A stretch of DNA of 64,000 nucleotides from Tricholoma matsutake (lineage: Eukaryota; Basidiomycota; Agaricomycetes; Agaricales; Tricholomataceae): contig AP026548.1 in assembly GCA_026075535.2 (NCBI GenBank), positions 3,348,001-3,412,000 of the forward strand, written 5' to 3'. Below the pieces are notes generated by a model. It did not search any database. It was given only the letters and a program-made list of their open reading frames with translations, and was not told the DNA's origin. Positions 1-12,475 of this stretch are shown here, piece by piece; the stretch's first letter is position 1; the number at the start of each line of letters is the position of its first letter. The translations under genes were made by a program, and so were the position numbers.

Positions 1-287
1 ATCGTGTACCTTTGAATATCGGAAACACTAACTGGTTCCATCATAAGTGATATTGAGGTTTAGCTTCGGTTTGGTGTCTTCTGGTTCTTGAGACATAGAT
101 GCGTTCGCGTGATTATACAAGAGAGATCTCCACGATTACCAGAGCCTGACGCGTCAAATGGCGATGTGATGACTCCTCCAAAAAAAATGTATTGCGTGAC
201 AGTCACGCCTCGCCGAATTAAAGACGCGTTCGTCACGCGACTTATGTGCCAACCACGAAACACAAATCTATATCTATCCCAAACTAT
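1..287. other. No gene recognised at left edge
   Basis: Downstream flank of the ATG22 gene. Only short overlapping reading frames without a recognisable domain are present. It may contain 3' UTR sequence of ATG22. Confidence 0.4.
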
Positions 288-2311
288 CTACGGGTTACGC
301 GCACGACCTACATACCTATACTCCCTCGCATCCTTCCTTCCATTCTCCACATCCACAGCCGCCAATATGGGAACTGCAAGCCATATCATGATCACAAGGA
401 AAAAGAACGCGTAGCGGATGTTGCCTGTCATGTCTGCAATCACACCGACCGCCAGAGGGCCGAGGAAGGAACTCGACTGTATAGGTCATTATAAGAGGGC
501 TAGTCGTCGACGTAATGAAGAAGAGGCGTACCTTATCAGTGATTGAGAATAGGCCGTACCTAAGACCTGGTGAGAATGTAGTTTATAGAGCGAATAAAGA
601 TACTTACCATCGAGCGTCCTCGCCCGGTGGTAGCAGTTCCGCATACACAGCCCGTGCATATCCCTGGAAAGCCCCATACACAGATCCTACACCCAATCAG
701 TACCCTTCAGTACCCAAGACAATCAGCTGAGAAACTCACCGAAATAAACCGCCAGCGCAAACATTTCTCCTTGCGTCGTGAGGCCGCCAAACCCGCTTCG
801 CTGAAAAATGGCAAGGAAGCCCAAGCAGCCGTAGGCGGGGATGGCCGAAGCCATGAGCACCAGTACGATCACGACTTTGAGATTGGACCACTGGAATTTA
901 CGTTGGATATAAGGCCAAGCGAGGGAACCGAGGATGGCGAAAGTGGGGGAGAGGACGCCGATGAGGATGAGGCCTGTGGGTTGCATGTTGAGGGTGGTCT
1001 TGCCGAAGAGGATTGCAGAAGATGTGATGGTGGTGAAGCCTAGTGTAGGGTGAGATTAGAAGCACGGCGTTGGGAGGGGGACATACCATCAGAAAGTAGG
1101 AACCATGCAGCGAGGTATTTGAATGTATTACGCAGTTTCTTGATCTCGCGCCAACGAAGCATACCCCCGAGCCTCTTCCATGCGCCTACAATCTCCCTCC
1201 ACACACTCCACTTTTTCTTATGCCGCATATCTTCCACCTCATCCTCGTCCACCCACGCTTCACTCGCACGCACTTCTAGTGCAGATGCGTCTCCTTCCTC
1301 ACCGCCACTAGGCAACCACAAGGCTGCTGGGATCGAAAACATAGCCCACCACAGCCCACTGAGGCCTATCGCGAGCCTCAGCGAAAACGTCGAGCCGTTG
1401 AGCAAAGTCACGGGTATGAGAGCGACAATAAGGAGGACGATGCCCGCGCCATAACCACTGGCGATGCCCAACGAGGAGATGCGGGACGTGGCACGCGAGA
1501 GCACGACGTCGTATTGGGCTTTAAGAGATTCGAGTTCTTGGGAGGGGTGGATTAGAGGGGCGGAGGCAGTTTCGCCATATTGTGGGGATGTGAGGTCGGA
1601 GGATGGTAAGTTGTGGTCTTTAGATTGGATTTCATGCAGGACACTGAGAACGTCGGGAGACTCCTTGGCTAGTGCTGGGAGATAGGCGTTCATGGCGACG
1701 ACGGAAGCGCCAAAACCTAGATTTGAGCAGATGGTGAGAGGAGCTGATAGTAACCATAGAAAAGATGAGGAGGGAAGTAAGAGGAATGCGGTGGCAGCTG
1801 CTGCGCCAAGGAGGGCAAAAGAGAGGAGAAGGCGTTTACGATGGGGAGCTGTGTGATCATTAGAATAAAAATAATCAAGAAAGACAAAAAAAAACATACG
1901 GTGGTCGGCTATTCCGCCCATGGAGATGACAGTGAGAGCTTGTAGAGCCACAGAAATCGAGTAGACATATAAACTGTATATTGCATTCGATTGAGGATCG
2001 TCTAGGACAACGCGTAACTCACCTGTAGCTCGCAGTGTCTATCCACGCCCATCCAATCTTCACAACGCATCGTGCTGTTGAATTGGTGTTGACTGTACAA
2101 GGCTCGGTGCGGTCTGGTAGTAGAAAGCCATTGTCTCTAGCAAATTGCTCTAGGCATACTGGCAGAAAGAGCGTCAATGACACGATGACGAACACCTCAC
2201 TGTCTCCTCATCAGTATTGAACATCTGTTGCAGGGCTTCTTACCTCGCAAACGCGTAGCTCAACCATCCATTCAGTTTCTTTTGATAATTTGAACGAGTG
2301 AACAGTGTCAT
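288..2311 (-). CDS. ATG22: Autophagy-related protein 22 (vacuolar amino-acid effluxer, MFS fold)
   Basis: Multi-exon gene. Start ATG at 2309-2311; first exons 2244-2311, 2023-2199, 1900-1973 and 1087-1848, then shorter exons to a TAG at 288-290. The N-terminus reads [20 protein letters not shown], the hallmark of the Atg22 family. It is followed by membrane helices, a long acidic/basic cytosolic loop (about 1200-1690) and further helices in the C-terminal half (723-986 and 300-420). Atg22 is known in yeast to export amino acids from the vacuole after autophagic breakdown. The stop of STE24 lies only 43 bp upstream of this start, on the same strand, so the two genes are tightly packed. Splice sites in the 500-720 part were not all resolved. 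Confidence 0.9.
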
Positions 2312-2354
2312 GTCGTTGTGGCAACATGTACAAACTAAGGTACCAAACTGTACA

Positions 2355-4130
2355 CTACGTTTTCTTCTTCTCCTTCTCGGCTTGGAACGACTCCAACCCT
2401 CGCAAGCGCTCCGTCAGAGTAGGGTGCGAGTGATGATACGCCGAATACCTATATCCATTTCGTTCAACATCACAACAACAACAGAACTGAAATTTTCAAC
2501 TTACAGCCAATCAACCCACACGGTCGACAAATTTTTCACATGTAGAGCAACCAGCGCACGGCCCAGACGGTCTCCCATATCTTTCATCTCCTCAGACTGC
2601 AGTTTGTCCTGGAGCTCACACGCAAACCTGTCCGCCTGCCACTCAAAGTGGCGGCTAGTCGCATTCATGCCGATGCTCACAACAGCTTCAAGTGGTGTCA
2701 GGATCATCTGGAAGTGTGGTCAGCATCTTTGAGAGGGCATTGAGGAATTGAAAAACGAACCTGAAAAAGGAGGAACGCCACAATAGTAGGGGGCTGTGCA
2801 GCAATCACTTTGGGAAAGTCAAAGGAGCGGAGGAGGGGCGGCGCGTGCAGGAAGGCGGGGAACAGCGCGAGGATGGTAAATATGTGCAGTTGGGAGACAG
2901 CCATCATCTTGGTAGGGTGGAGATAGTACCAGTGCCCCAGCTCGTGCGCTGCATTAGAGATAAATAAATCGAAACGTAGATACAGAGTAGCTAGGACGTA
3001 CCGAGGACGGCTTCGACTTCTTCAGGCTTGCTTTGCTGGATGAGGGTATCAAAAACGACAATGTGCTTGCTCTGAAAAAGGAAAGTGAGCTTTGGAGAAC
3101 GCAACTCCAGTTGCAGGAAATTACCCAAGGGAGACCAAAGAAGTACGCGTTACTGTGCGAGCTGCGTTTCGAGCCGTCGATCTCGTACAGGTGCTTCAAC
3201 GGAAACTTGAGCTTGGATGCCAGACCCTCTATTCTATTCCGCAGGTCACCAGCCGCCAGGGGCGAGAGCTTGTTGAACATAGGCTGGATGACAGTAGGGT
3301 AGATAATAACCATGATGAGCTGGAATGCGATCCTACAGCGGATACATTAGGCATGATGCCAAAAAATAATGTTAGGGATACGTACATGAACGCCATGAGC
3401 CAAGGAACGAATCGGTCTCCAGCCCACTTGAAGATGTACAGGAAAGCAGCCAAGAAAGGAGACCCGAGAACAAAAGCGAGCCCCCATCCTTTGATGAGAT
3501 CAATGACGAATAGACTAGGAGTCGTCTTATTGAATCCATGTTTCTCTTCCAGCACAAACGTGCTGTAAACCGACAAAGGGAGTGTCGGAATAGACGACAA
3601 GAAGTACAAGATAAACACGAATCCAATAGATTGCAGAATCTAGCCAAAGTCATAAATTATATCCTTCAGAAGAAAAACAACGCAAAACGCACCTCATATT
3701 CAGGACCGTACCCAAACCGCGAAAGTAAACTCCCCGAGGCGCCCCATGACCAAGCGTAGAACCCAAACTGAAGCATGGCAGAGTCCACGCATTGTTTGAA
3801 CAACCCCGAGATCAGCGCCAACTGCGCCTTGTCTTTCCCGTAGCTCTGCGACTTTTTGAACACCTCTGGCGTGAAGTAACTTGCGAGCGCAGCAGGGGGC
3901 TCCGTCTTGGAATATAGGGGATACTGTCGAAACCTACACAACCCAACAAACTCTTTTTGAATGGACACTCAGAAGTGGAAATCAGAAGAAAAAACGCACA
4001 AAAGATATGATTCGAACAAAGTGACGATCCACGAGAAACCCTGAACGTAGAGTTTCCAGTTGATAGGCTCGACAGTGACGAATGCGAGCTGGCGCTGGAT
4101 GTGAGAGAGCTGCGTGTGGAGTATGTCCAT
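2355..4130 (-). CDS. STE24: CAAX prenyl protease Ste24 (zinc metalloprotease)
   Basis: Eight exons reconstruct one 462-residue frame: 4000-4130, 3693-3933, 3386-3639, 3125-3332, 3002-3071, 2761-2948, 2505-2707 and 2355-2448. Total length is close to that of yeast Ste24. The zinc site HELGH is at 2932-2946, and the third-ligand region FEWQADRFA is around 2620-2640. The conserved segments VLEEKHGFNKTT, SSHSNAYFFGLPW and SHPTLTERL are all present. Several hydrophobic helices fit an ER/inner-nuclear-membrane multi-pass enzyme. The known role of the family is C-terminal AAX removal and N-terminal processing of farnesylated proteins such as basidiomycete mating pheromones. All intron phases agree, so the gene looks intact. 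Confidence 0.95.
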
Positions 4131-4797
4131 CGTGGGGAATGTCGATGAGGTAGGGAAGTTTTTTAGGAACAGAAAGTGTTGCAGGCGGTCTGTTTGCCTG
4201 TCGACGTGGTCGTGGTCGTGATCAATATTTGCACAGCCACAGCTCGGGCAGTGAAACACGGAAACTTCTCCGGAGTTTGAGACAGTCCGACAACTAGACG
4301 CGCGTTCCTCTTCTCCAGAAGCAGTGAGCACACGTTTCACATTATCCACCCGCTGCTGATTCCAGTTGAAAGGGATGATCAGTGGTTGAAGACGACTAAA
4401 CACTCATCCCCCAGGAGTATAGAATGTGCTAGCTGGATTGGCGGAGAGGCCTTAAGCTGAACGTCGACACAGTCATTTAATTGAACACAACCAAAACGCA
4501 ACAATGCGCTAGTAACCAGCACCCATCACGAGTCGTGTAACCTGACTAACGACTGACGACTACACCACAAGAAAACCAAAGAAGCATGTATTGTGTACTT
4601 TGAAGGCAGGAGAAACATGGATCAAATTTCAGTAATTGAACAATTAGTGGTATGTATGCTACAATCCTTGGTCCACTGACATGTGGAATGCGTTACGATA
4701 ATCGTACACCTGCTGCCGAAACCGCCAGGAATGCTATCCAGGTTCAGCGAACTTGATATCGATATTGGTATGAGGGAGCTTGAGTGGATGACACATG
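4131..4797. other. Intergenic, no gene seen
   Basis: About 670 bp between the STE24 start and the F-box gene stop. It should contain the STE24 promoter and the 3' end of the F-box gene. Short frames present (for example 4622-4807) have no recognisable content. Confidence 0.4.
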
Positions 4798-6617
4798 TCA
4801 CCAGCACATGTCATGAGGGATATTCTGCCGTTTTCTGTTCAATACATGAAAGGCCTCCGCATATTCCGAGTAGAAATGGCGAAGTAGGGCCATCTTTGGA
4901 TTGACAGAAAGCAATTTCAGAGGCGGAAGGCCTCGAGCTGCACGTAAGGCCAGATATTGTAACACACGCGAGTATTCGTCACTTGTGACGGTAAGCTGCG
5001 ACAGTCTTTCTAAGCGTTCTGGAGGAGTGATCGATGTTGTCTCTAGAAGGGCTTCAATAAAGTCGACATCGCATAAAACAATGGATAATGTCTTGAGCTC
5101 AGAGAAGAGATGTTGCATGGGCATCAAAAGCTCGTCGTGAGAGGTTGTCGGACATATAACGCCATGTAGCTTGAGATGGATGACAGACCTGAAAGGACAT
5201 AACTCAGAAAGGAGTTTGAAAGAGTCTTTCATTTCCTTTCCTGCGCATGGATAACATGAGTCGAGCATTTTTCTGGGTGTGGTGTTCTCAGGGCATCTGC
5301 CAAAGTCCCGGACTGAAAGGCGCTGAAGGTTTGGAAGATCAAGCATCCTAATGAACCGAACCATTGTACGGGGACGGCGATAGCCGATGCTGAATGAAAT
5401 GAGGCTAGGAAGGGAAATACAGGGTAGTGCGAGATAGTAATTTTCATCACGATCATACTCGTCGTTGTAAAGCTCCAGATGGGTAAGGGTATGCTGAGTC
5501 ATAATGAGGATAGGAAGAAGGATAGAAGGAGTCAAGTCCAGGTATTTCAATAGCATCGTGGTCAACGTGTACCGTTTTAGACTCCAATCTAGGTATGGTG
5601 TAGGGGATTCTGTGGAAAGGAGATAGGGGGTGGTGATCTCTGTCTTTGCTTTCATCAGGATAGTGCATCGCTGCACTTCCCTAACAGCGAGATCGAAATG
5701 TTGCAATAGGGGCATCCGATATGATGAAAGCACCTCGAGGGGACTTGAAAGCGACGCAAGCTTGTCGACAAGTACATGGACTGCCTGGAACCGATGTGCA
5801 CAAGAGGATATTGCTTTCGCAACTTCGCAGCGACGGAATTCCATATCCACGAGTACACTAAGATGAAATGTTACTGGATGTCGCTTGGAACGTTGGAAAT
5901 ATGACTGGACGACTTCAGAATGGTCTAGTTTCGATTTCGAGACGACCATCGTGACATACGTCCACATTAATGGTGCATCGAGAATGATACGTCGCCACTC
6001 TCTAGATACATGAGAGAGAAGCACAGTCTGCAGCATTCCATCTGCTGGATTGGAAGGGGCCAGGAGGAGGAAGAGTAGATAGAGAAGGTCTGGTGTCATC
6101 CGTGAGATCGGTCCGGGATCATGTAAGGTTAAGTTGCTGAATGCGATGGCGAGAAAATCTACCTCTGAATCTTACAGAAGTGAAGAGTGATATGAGTACC
6201 AGTAAGATAATAAGAAGTTAAGAGACACTAACCAAGAAAAACCATGCTCACGAGCAGGAAGTAAATGCATGGACATTGCTCTTGTCAGCAAACTTTAAGA
6301 CGCTGCGGTCGAGTGTCCTGATCAAAGCAGAGGAACGAATATGAATTTGGGGCAAGGCCAAAGCAAGTGTTTTGTATTGTCTTCGGAAAATTCGAAGAAA
6401 AAACTTTCTATTACCTTGTCGGCCGTCGTAGAGGTCCATAACAAGCTTCTCTTCTAGTGACAATAAGTCTTCCTGCCCTGAATTGAAAACACATCAGCGC
6501 GCAACAATATACATGTACAGCCAAAGCGTTCAAATGTCGAGCTTCAAGGTCTTCGTTGAAACTTGAAACTTGTTGAGTCTTGACAACCGGCTCCGGCTCC
6601 AGACTGCGTATTGTCAA
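4798..6617 (-). CDS. F-box/LRR-like domain protein
   Basis: Three exons can be joined in frame: 6519-6617, 6415-6472 and 4798-6164, about 507 residues. Exons 1-2 encode a short helical, probably coiled, segment (ARHLNALAEDLLSLEEKL). Exon 3 opens with the F-box-like stretch SRMTPDLLYLLFLLLAPSNP and then REWRRIILDAPLMWTYV, the layout of the expanded F-box family of Agaricomycetes. The rest is leucine-rich. Such proteins usually serve as substrate adaptors of SCF ubiquitin ligases; the substrate is unknown here. The first exon as drawn begins with TTG. A short upstream exon from the ATG near 6690 (M-S-N...) spliced to the AG just before 6600 would supply a normal start, but I could not settle this. 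Confidence 0.75.
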
Positions 6618-7174
6618 CTTTCAAGTCCTAACGCAAGTTCAACACAGATATTAGTATGAAATGAGTACACAATTGGGCACTTGCTCATGATAAAAATGTT
6701 TGTTCCGAGGCTAGCGTATGACAAGAAAAGTCTATGACTCGCTTTGGCCCTAGCACAGCCTAATTATTGTGTAGAAATTTCCGAAAATGGTAAGTAATGC
6801 ATGACTGGACCCTGCAGGGTTCACATGCTCAAGCTGTGGTAACGAAGGTGCTTGCTTGCAGTTTATCGAGCTATATCTCTCTTCTCATAATTTCTTTGCG
6901 GAATCTAGGTTGGTCCAATTAGTTCTGCAAATTTATTTCAAGATTGGGTCGTGGTTGACATGCTTTTCTGTACGCGTGGACGAAGCTGGGAGTTGCGCTT
7001 GCCCATCAGATAACTCCGACACGAGTTGGGCCAAAGCTTGTCATGGCCACCCATATTTGAGAACAATGTGGATTCTGCGCATATATAATCCCCGACAATT
7101 GGCTGGTTGACGATTAGGTCTTTAATCCTTTCCCCACATCCAGTTACCCTATCTCTATCTTAACCAACATCCCA
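6618..7174. other. Intergenic, divergent promoter region
   Basis: Separates the minus-strand F-box gene from the plus-strand gene at 7175. A TATA-like ATATATAAT lies at 7080-7088, about 90 bp before that ATG. Nothing else was recognised. Confidence 0.35.
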
Positions 7175-8786
7175 ATGCCCGCCAGAGCTAGCACCAACGT
7201 CGCACCGCCGAAGGTCTTCATTCCTACCACGAAAGCAGCTCATAAGCAGAGTCTTTTCCACAGCTTCAAAGACCTTCTTGGGCTTGCATTAGCCTACACT
7301 ATCAAATATAAGGACGATCCTGATGAACGCGATTTCATCCACTATCTCGACGATGTAATCAAAACACTGCCAATGGATGAAGAATCCGTCTCTATGTGCG
7401 CGTCAGTATTTTCTCTTACCTTGACACGTTACCCCCTCTGATTAATTTTTTCATCCCAGATTGCTATTGTTTAGAAATATAATGAGCAGAGCAGAGTAAG
7501 CAGCAACGCTTCTACGCCGTGTTCTGTGACTTACATGATCTTTCAGGACTAACCCTTTACGAGTTGTCGAACATGTAGACGAATCTCTTCCAGCGCCACA
7601 GCCTGTTCAGATGCACTGTTCAGATGGTACATCTACCATGATCGAGCAAGAGAAAGTGAAGTCATCCAAACTTCACCTCACCCCCCAAACTGCCTTCGAG
7701 TTTAAGGGGAACACACCAGCACTTCTTCCCGTTCCAGTTCCTTATACTCTAACGTTCACGCCGACTGCGTCCAAGTCGACGTCCGGCTCCGCCATTCATG
7801 CCATGTCTTATGACGTGCTGAAGAGCGGATACTTGAAGGAACGTAAGGCACCCCGTGGTTTCCCCGAAAAAGATGGCCTTGAAGGCAACAAAACCTACAA
7901 ACCCCCCGTCGCTTCCTCACCGTCCGTCGAACCTGAGCCTAAGCCTCTGACGGATCCTACTTTGTCCGGGAGAGGCACGGCTACAGAGCAGACTCCCATC
8001 GTTGGGGAGCACCCGAAGTCTTTCACTTCCACTGAGCCTGTAGAACCTATTCCCGTACCCGAGTCTTCGAAAGGCAAGACCAAGTCGAAAAGGAAATCAA
8101 AAACGAAAGCCCGAGGTGCTGAGAAGCCACAGACATCTGCTTCGACCGCCTCTATTCCTTTCCCATCCATCTCATCATCCCCTAGAAAAGTCTCCCCTAC
8201 CGTCGCCGCTGACCCAAAACCCAATGATCTTCGTCACAACGCCTCCCTGCTACCAAACGATAAAGAGGATTATCAATTCGCCGTCAACCACTTCCCTCCC
8301 CATCCACACGCTTCCGACAGCCAAGCTCCACCCCCTGGTCGCAGAATTGGCCTCCAACGCTCCTATGCATTTTCGCACAAGTCGCATCCGGAGATTTTCT
8401 GGAACGAAGCGTGGGGGGAGAAGCCTTCAGAAGGGCAAACTCAACCTGTCGAAGATCGTCCACAACCTTTGCTAGGCAAACAGAACGGGAAGGCGCGCTG
8501 TGACAAATCGTCTGAGCCGGATAGACCTGTTTCAAAAAGGTCGAGATCGCCTCTTCGCATACCCTCTTCTGGTTCTGCTATGCACGCTGTGGTGCAGCTG
8601 GCGTCCGTCAAGCAAGGCAAGAAGCGTGCTCGAGAGGAGATAGATGTGGATGTGGAGGAACGTCCGAATCAACGACGTCGTGCTAGCATGAGTGGTGGCG
8701 CTGACTCCCCCAAACGGTTATCGCAGAGATTGTCAGGACTGAAGAAGGCAGTCAAGAACATTGCTGAAGCTGCTTTCACCAGATAA
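7175..8786 (+). CDS. Conserved hypothetical basic protein, largely disordered
   Basis: Exons 7175-7401, 7460-7495 and 7547-8786 join in frame to 500 residues. The first ~90 residues are helical and ordered-looking (HSFKDLLGLALAYTIKYKDD). The rest is rich in Pro, Ser, Lys and Glu with several lysine/arginine clusters: KGKTKSKRKSKTKAR near residue 270, KKRAREE and NQRRRAS near the C-terminus. These resemble nuclear localisation signals. The central part contains an aromatic patch ending in HPEIFWNEAWGEKP. I do not recognise the family. A nuclear role is inferred only from composition. The 36-nt middle exon is unusually small but is needed to keep the frame. Confidence 0.75.
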
Positions 8787-9285
8787 CCCCAGTTGCAGCA
8801 TCCATATTCATTATACTTGCTCGTCCACATCTTTATTTCTGTTTCTCCTTCTCTCATATCTATTTGTATAATAATTGTCTAGTTCCTTATTCTATCGCCA
8901 GATGCTCGTGTAAATCAATAGAATCGTACTAGAAGGGTAGTTGATCTCAGGTTGTGCGTGACCGACTGCATTGCCTGATAATTGAAGGATTCTACCAATG
9001 AGGCCTTGAGGATGCTGACTTTGCGTATAATCAATCATTCGACATGCTAATAACTGGAGCAGAGTCGGACCTGAGTCTCTCAACCCTTTTCATACCTGCC
9101 ACCCCGTATCAATGGCAAACGTAGGAAGAGGCACGAGGAGAAAGAGGAGAAAGGGCCTTGCATGACTTGACTGATCTAGCGGTAGCTTCATCGTCCACCC
9201 TACGAGAAATCGCGTCCCATCTCCCTCATTTCAAAAGAGCGGCAGTCCAAGCTGCCCAAAGCGCATCATGTGTCTATTGGATGCT
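8787..9285. other. Intergenic between two convergent genes
   Basis: Lies between the 3' ends of the plus-strand gene ending at 8786 and the minus-strand gene ending at 9286. Only short shadow frames are visible. Confidence 0.35.
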
Positions 9286-11871
9286 TCAGGACCGTTCGAG
9301 TCCCATAGTATCGGGGTGTTTTTCGGGATCAACACTGTCGCTGACTGAATGTGCCATCTGTGGAAGTTGGGAAGGAGAGGCTGATTGCAAAGGAAGCAGA
9401 GAAAAATTCGGAGCGTATGCATAGCTTCCCGGCCCTGGAAAAGGCGGATAATGGACGAGATATTGGGGATACGGGGCGTACGGGGCCGGCGGCGGCATTA
9501 CTCTGCTTCCTTGAAAGTAGTTCGGTGATGTGGGATCATGAGGAGGCATAGGATACAATGCACCACCTATAAATGTGGTGGGAGCAAAGGGGTCCTGTTG
9601 CTGAAACGGGGTGGTTATAGGATGAGAAGGATAACTTCCGTTACTAGGCCATCCATGAGTAGACAAAGGTGCATACAACGGATTAAAGGGTGCTGACGGC
9701 CCCGCCATGCCGAAGAAGTGTGGGCCTCCGTAAAGACCTATGGAATTGTTGTTGTTTCCATAGTGGTCTGGATCTGTCGAGCGGCCTGATTGTACAGAGT
9801 TCACAAAACTACTCGATCCAGATGCGGAAAGCTTTTTCCGAGACCCCTTTTTAGGGGGTTTTGTGTTACCATTATTTACTACGATTGAGGGTGGGTAATA
9901 ATATTAGAGAGCATCCTACGATGATAACTCACCTTCTTGACCGTCTGGTGTATCTGATCGCTGTCGTTTGTTCTTGTCACCTGAGGGAACATTGTCCTGG
10001 GCATCGACTTCCTTTCGTTTGAGAGGCCCTATTTCAGCGAGTCCATTATGCAATTCCCAAAACGATTTATGCCCTACAGGTGGAGGCTGCCCTTGGAAGC
10101 GAAGTAGCTCAAATAAACCTTGCTCTGCGGCCAAACAAGCAACCGCCACCTTTGCGTCAGCCTTCGTGCGGTAGTCTGGTTCTACCTGGTATCTACGTAT
10201 GTCAGGTTCCTCGGCAGATGATGACAGATCCACTTCCAAGGTGCATCCGAAAGCTGCAGCATAAATTGAGCTATAAGTACCCGGAAGCAACATTGAAATC
10301 TGACTCCCACCGTCTCGATCCGCGTCAGTGGTAAACATGGGACGATTTCCTGGGCGAACCTTTTCACATTCAGATACTAGTTGAGGATATATATGTTGGT
10401 GTGCAAGTGTCTTGAAGTGGTGAGAAACCTTCGTCTGAGCGGCGGCGCCAACCTCTCTGATATAGTTCCCTACCCCCTGCGACATCGCCAGCAAAGAAAC
10501 AGCGGCCTTAGCATCTCCACGTTTGTGGAATCGTGTATCTACAAGGTACGACCTGCATTGGCCAGGCCGCTCCAATCTGAGCAGACAACCATGCACTATC
10601 CAACTGATATTATGTGTGAAAACCAGGGAATCAGGATAACAGCTTACGGCCTGCTGATCTGTCCATCAACCAGAGGAAAGTCGCTTTAAGTCGGCTTCCC
10701 CTGGCTCCTTGAATAATTGTATTCAACCAAGCAGGTCCATTGATCTCTGAAGCAGTTTTGTCACCAACAAGTTCAGAGAATGGCTTAGGAAGACTTTCGT
10801 AAAAGTCCTGTAAGGAGATAGGCCCAGCAATCACTGGCACGCTCGAGGTCTTCATATGCTCATCACCCGCAGAGTCAGACGAAGGGCAATGACCATTGCC
10901 CTGCTTGAGATAGTCGAGGACCCCTTCATCGACAGCAATTTTAGCACACGCGGCTTTTGCATCAAAATGGCAGGAGTAGATCGCGTCCGAGGAATACACC
11001 CGAAAAACATGCATTGATAACATAATTCTTAGTGCGGCTCCATGCCCGGATCCCTGTAAGTATTACGGGAGCCGATCAGATACATCACACGGAATATTGA
11101 CAATCTTTAGACCTTTAAGCCGCTGTAGAAGAACCACTGCGGCATAACTTCGCCTGCCCTCCAACGGATGCAACCATTTTCGATTTCTGTGACGAGTTTG
11201 TCTTCTTCCGGTGGCTCTGTGGCAGATAAACTGGTTCCACTCCTCTGAGAAGGGTCAACATTATGAAAGGGAGATAACAGAAAACCTTTCTTGGCTTTCA
11301 AGGCGTCAGCATCACCCATCTGGATGAATTCAAGTGCACCCATGTCAATGGCAATTTTCGCAGCTTGCACCTTCGCATCACTTTTTCGAGAAAATGTGGG
11401 TTTAGTCTGGTACGAACGAGCTGAACCGTCAGGGCGCGTGATCGTTAATATACATTGTTTTGCTGAAAGAAGACACCATTGAGCACCAGCATTTACATTG
11501 CCTAGAGATCGGACCTCACATTGGGTACCATTTTCTTCCACAAAAACAAATTTCAAAGCCTCTCCTCCCCCGAATGCGCGTAGGCATGCTTGATGCAAAC
11601 GAGCTACGTGTTGCATTGTGAGCACTGGACCAGGGGCAGCGTCTGGTTGCTTGACGCGTAGAAGAGCAGCGGGGGCAGCATCAGGCTTGGCGATCGGTGG
11701 TGTGTTTGTTCTTCCTGGAGTTGGCTGAGTATAATCAGGGACAAGAAGATCGGAGTCACTGGCTGAAAGATATCGGTCGATCGAAAGCGCGCCTAGCTCC
11801 TGCAAATTCTGCGAAACAAGATCAAAAGGCCTAGGAGCATTGTTTAACTGAGCCTGCCAGTCGTTATGCAT
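9286..11871 (-). CDS. Protein with four degenerate dsRNA-binding-domain-like repeats
   Basis: Start ATG chosen at 11869-11871; the frame is open upstream to 11991 but has only a TTG there. The joined exons give four repeats ending in the dsRBD-like helix signature: FSRKSDAKVQAAKIAIDMGA (about 11350), CHFDAKAACAKIAVDEGVL (about 10930), FHKRGDAKAAVSLLAMSQGV (about 10500) and YRTKADAKVAVACLAAEQGL (about 10130). Each is preceded by a weak beta-rich stretch. The C-terminus (9286-9860) is a Pro/Tyr/Ser-rich tail after a basic KKRQRSDTP patch. Introns: 11463-11528 (possibly retained), one near 11043-11106, one near 10590-10645, 57 nt inside the fourth repeat, and one near 9865-9930. The function is probably RNA-related, but this rests on motif resemblance only. 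Confidence 0.7.
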
Positions 11872-12164
11872 GAGGCAATTTTGAGCAGATGAAAGGATCA
11901 GGATTCTGTCGAAACCGATGCGCGACTCAGAAGTGAATTCAGTGCTGACTAATAACTTTGAATCGGGTTGGACGAAGTTGTGGACCAACAAGTCTCAAGC
12001 TGTCAACAAAGGTGAGGAGGCTGTAATCTTAATCCCATCTGTTGATTTTCCATTCCCAATGGACTTATCATACAGAATTTGAATCGCGGTGCCATCGAAG
12101 CGCTGTTGTCCCGCGCCGTTCAAGATACTGTATCTCATGAACAGCAGTCACACATTATGATACT
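11872..12164. other. Intergenic
   Basis: Probable upstream region of the dsRBD-like gene. No gene recognised. Confidence 0.3.
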
Positions 12165-12475
12165 CTAGTTGTTGATGTTCAATACCTTGACCTTCTTCGT
12201 GCCTCCGATGACGACAAAATAATCCTGAGATAGGAGCCACGCCAATGTCACTTGTCCAGGTGAGTGCTTTCGAGTTGTTTGATCCAGAAAACCACGTCCA
12301 AAACTTCCGTGACATGAGACGTGCTTCGGGATAGTCCTGTTGAAATCGTCAGCCACAAGGTATTGACAGATGTGCGAAAGAAGTTGGTGTCAAACTTATG
12401 GTCTGGAGCTTGCTCCTCAATGCATCTCTCCCACTGGACAATTCTTGTCCACTTACAGCTTGATACCATCTTCAC
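12165..12475 (-). pseudogene. Aldo-keto reductase C-terminal remnant
   Basis: The minus strand encodes GRGFLDQ followed by HSPGQVTLAWLLSQ and VVIGGTKKVKVLNINN. This matches the C-terminal GQ-ALAWLL-IPGTKK region of aldo-keto reductases. The preceding ADDFNRTIPKH resembles the family's DFRRTIPKY segment, but the stretch between is shortened. No catalytic Asp/Tyr/Lys/His domain is present nearby. I read it as a truncated relic of an NADP-dependent aldo-keto reductase. Confidence 0.5.

Noticed and set aside
7895..8224. 109-codon minus-strand frame
   Set aside because: Shadow of the Pro/Ser/Lys-rich exon of the plus-strand gene 7175-8786.
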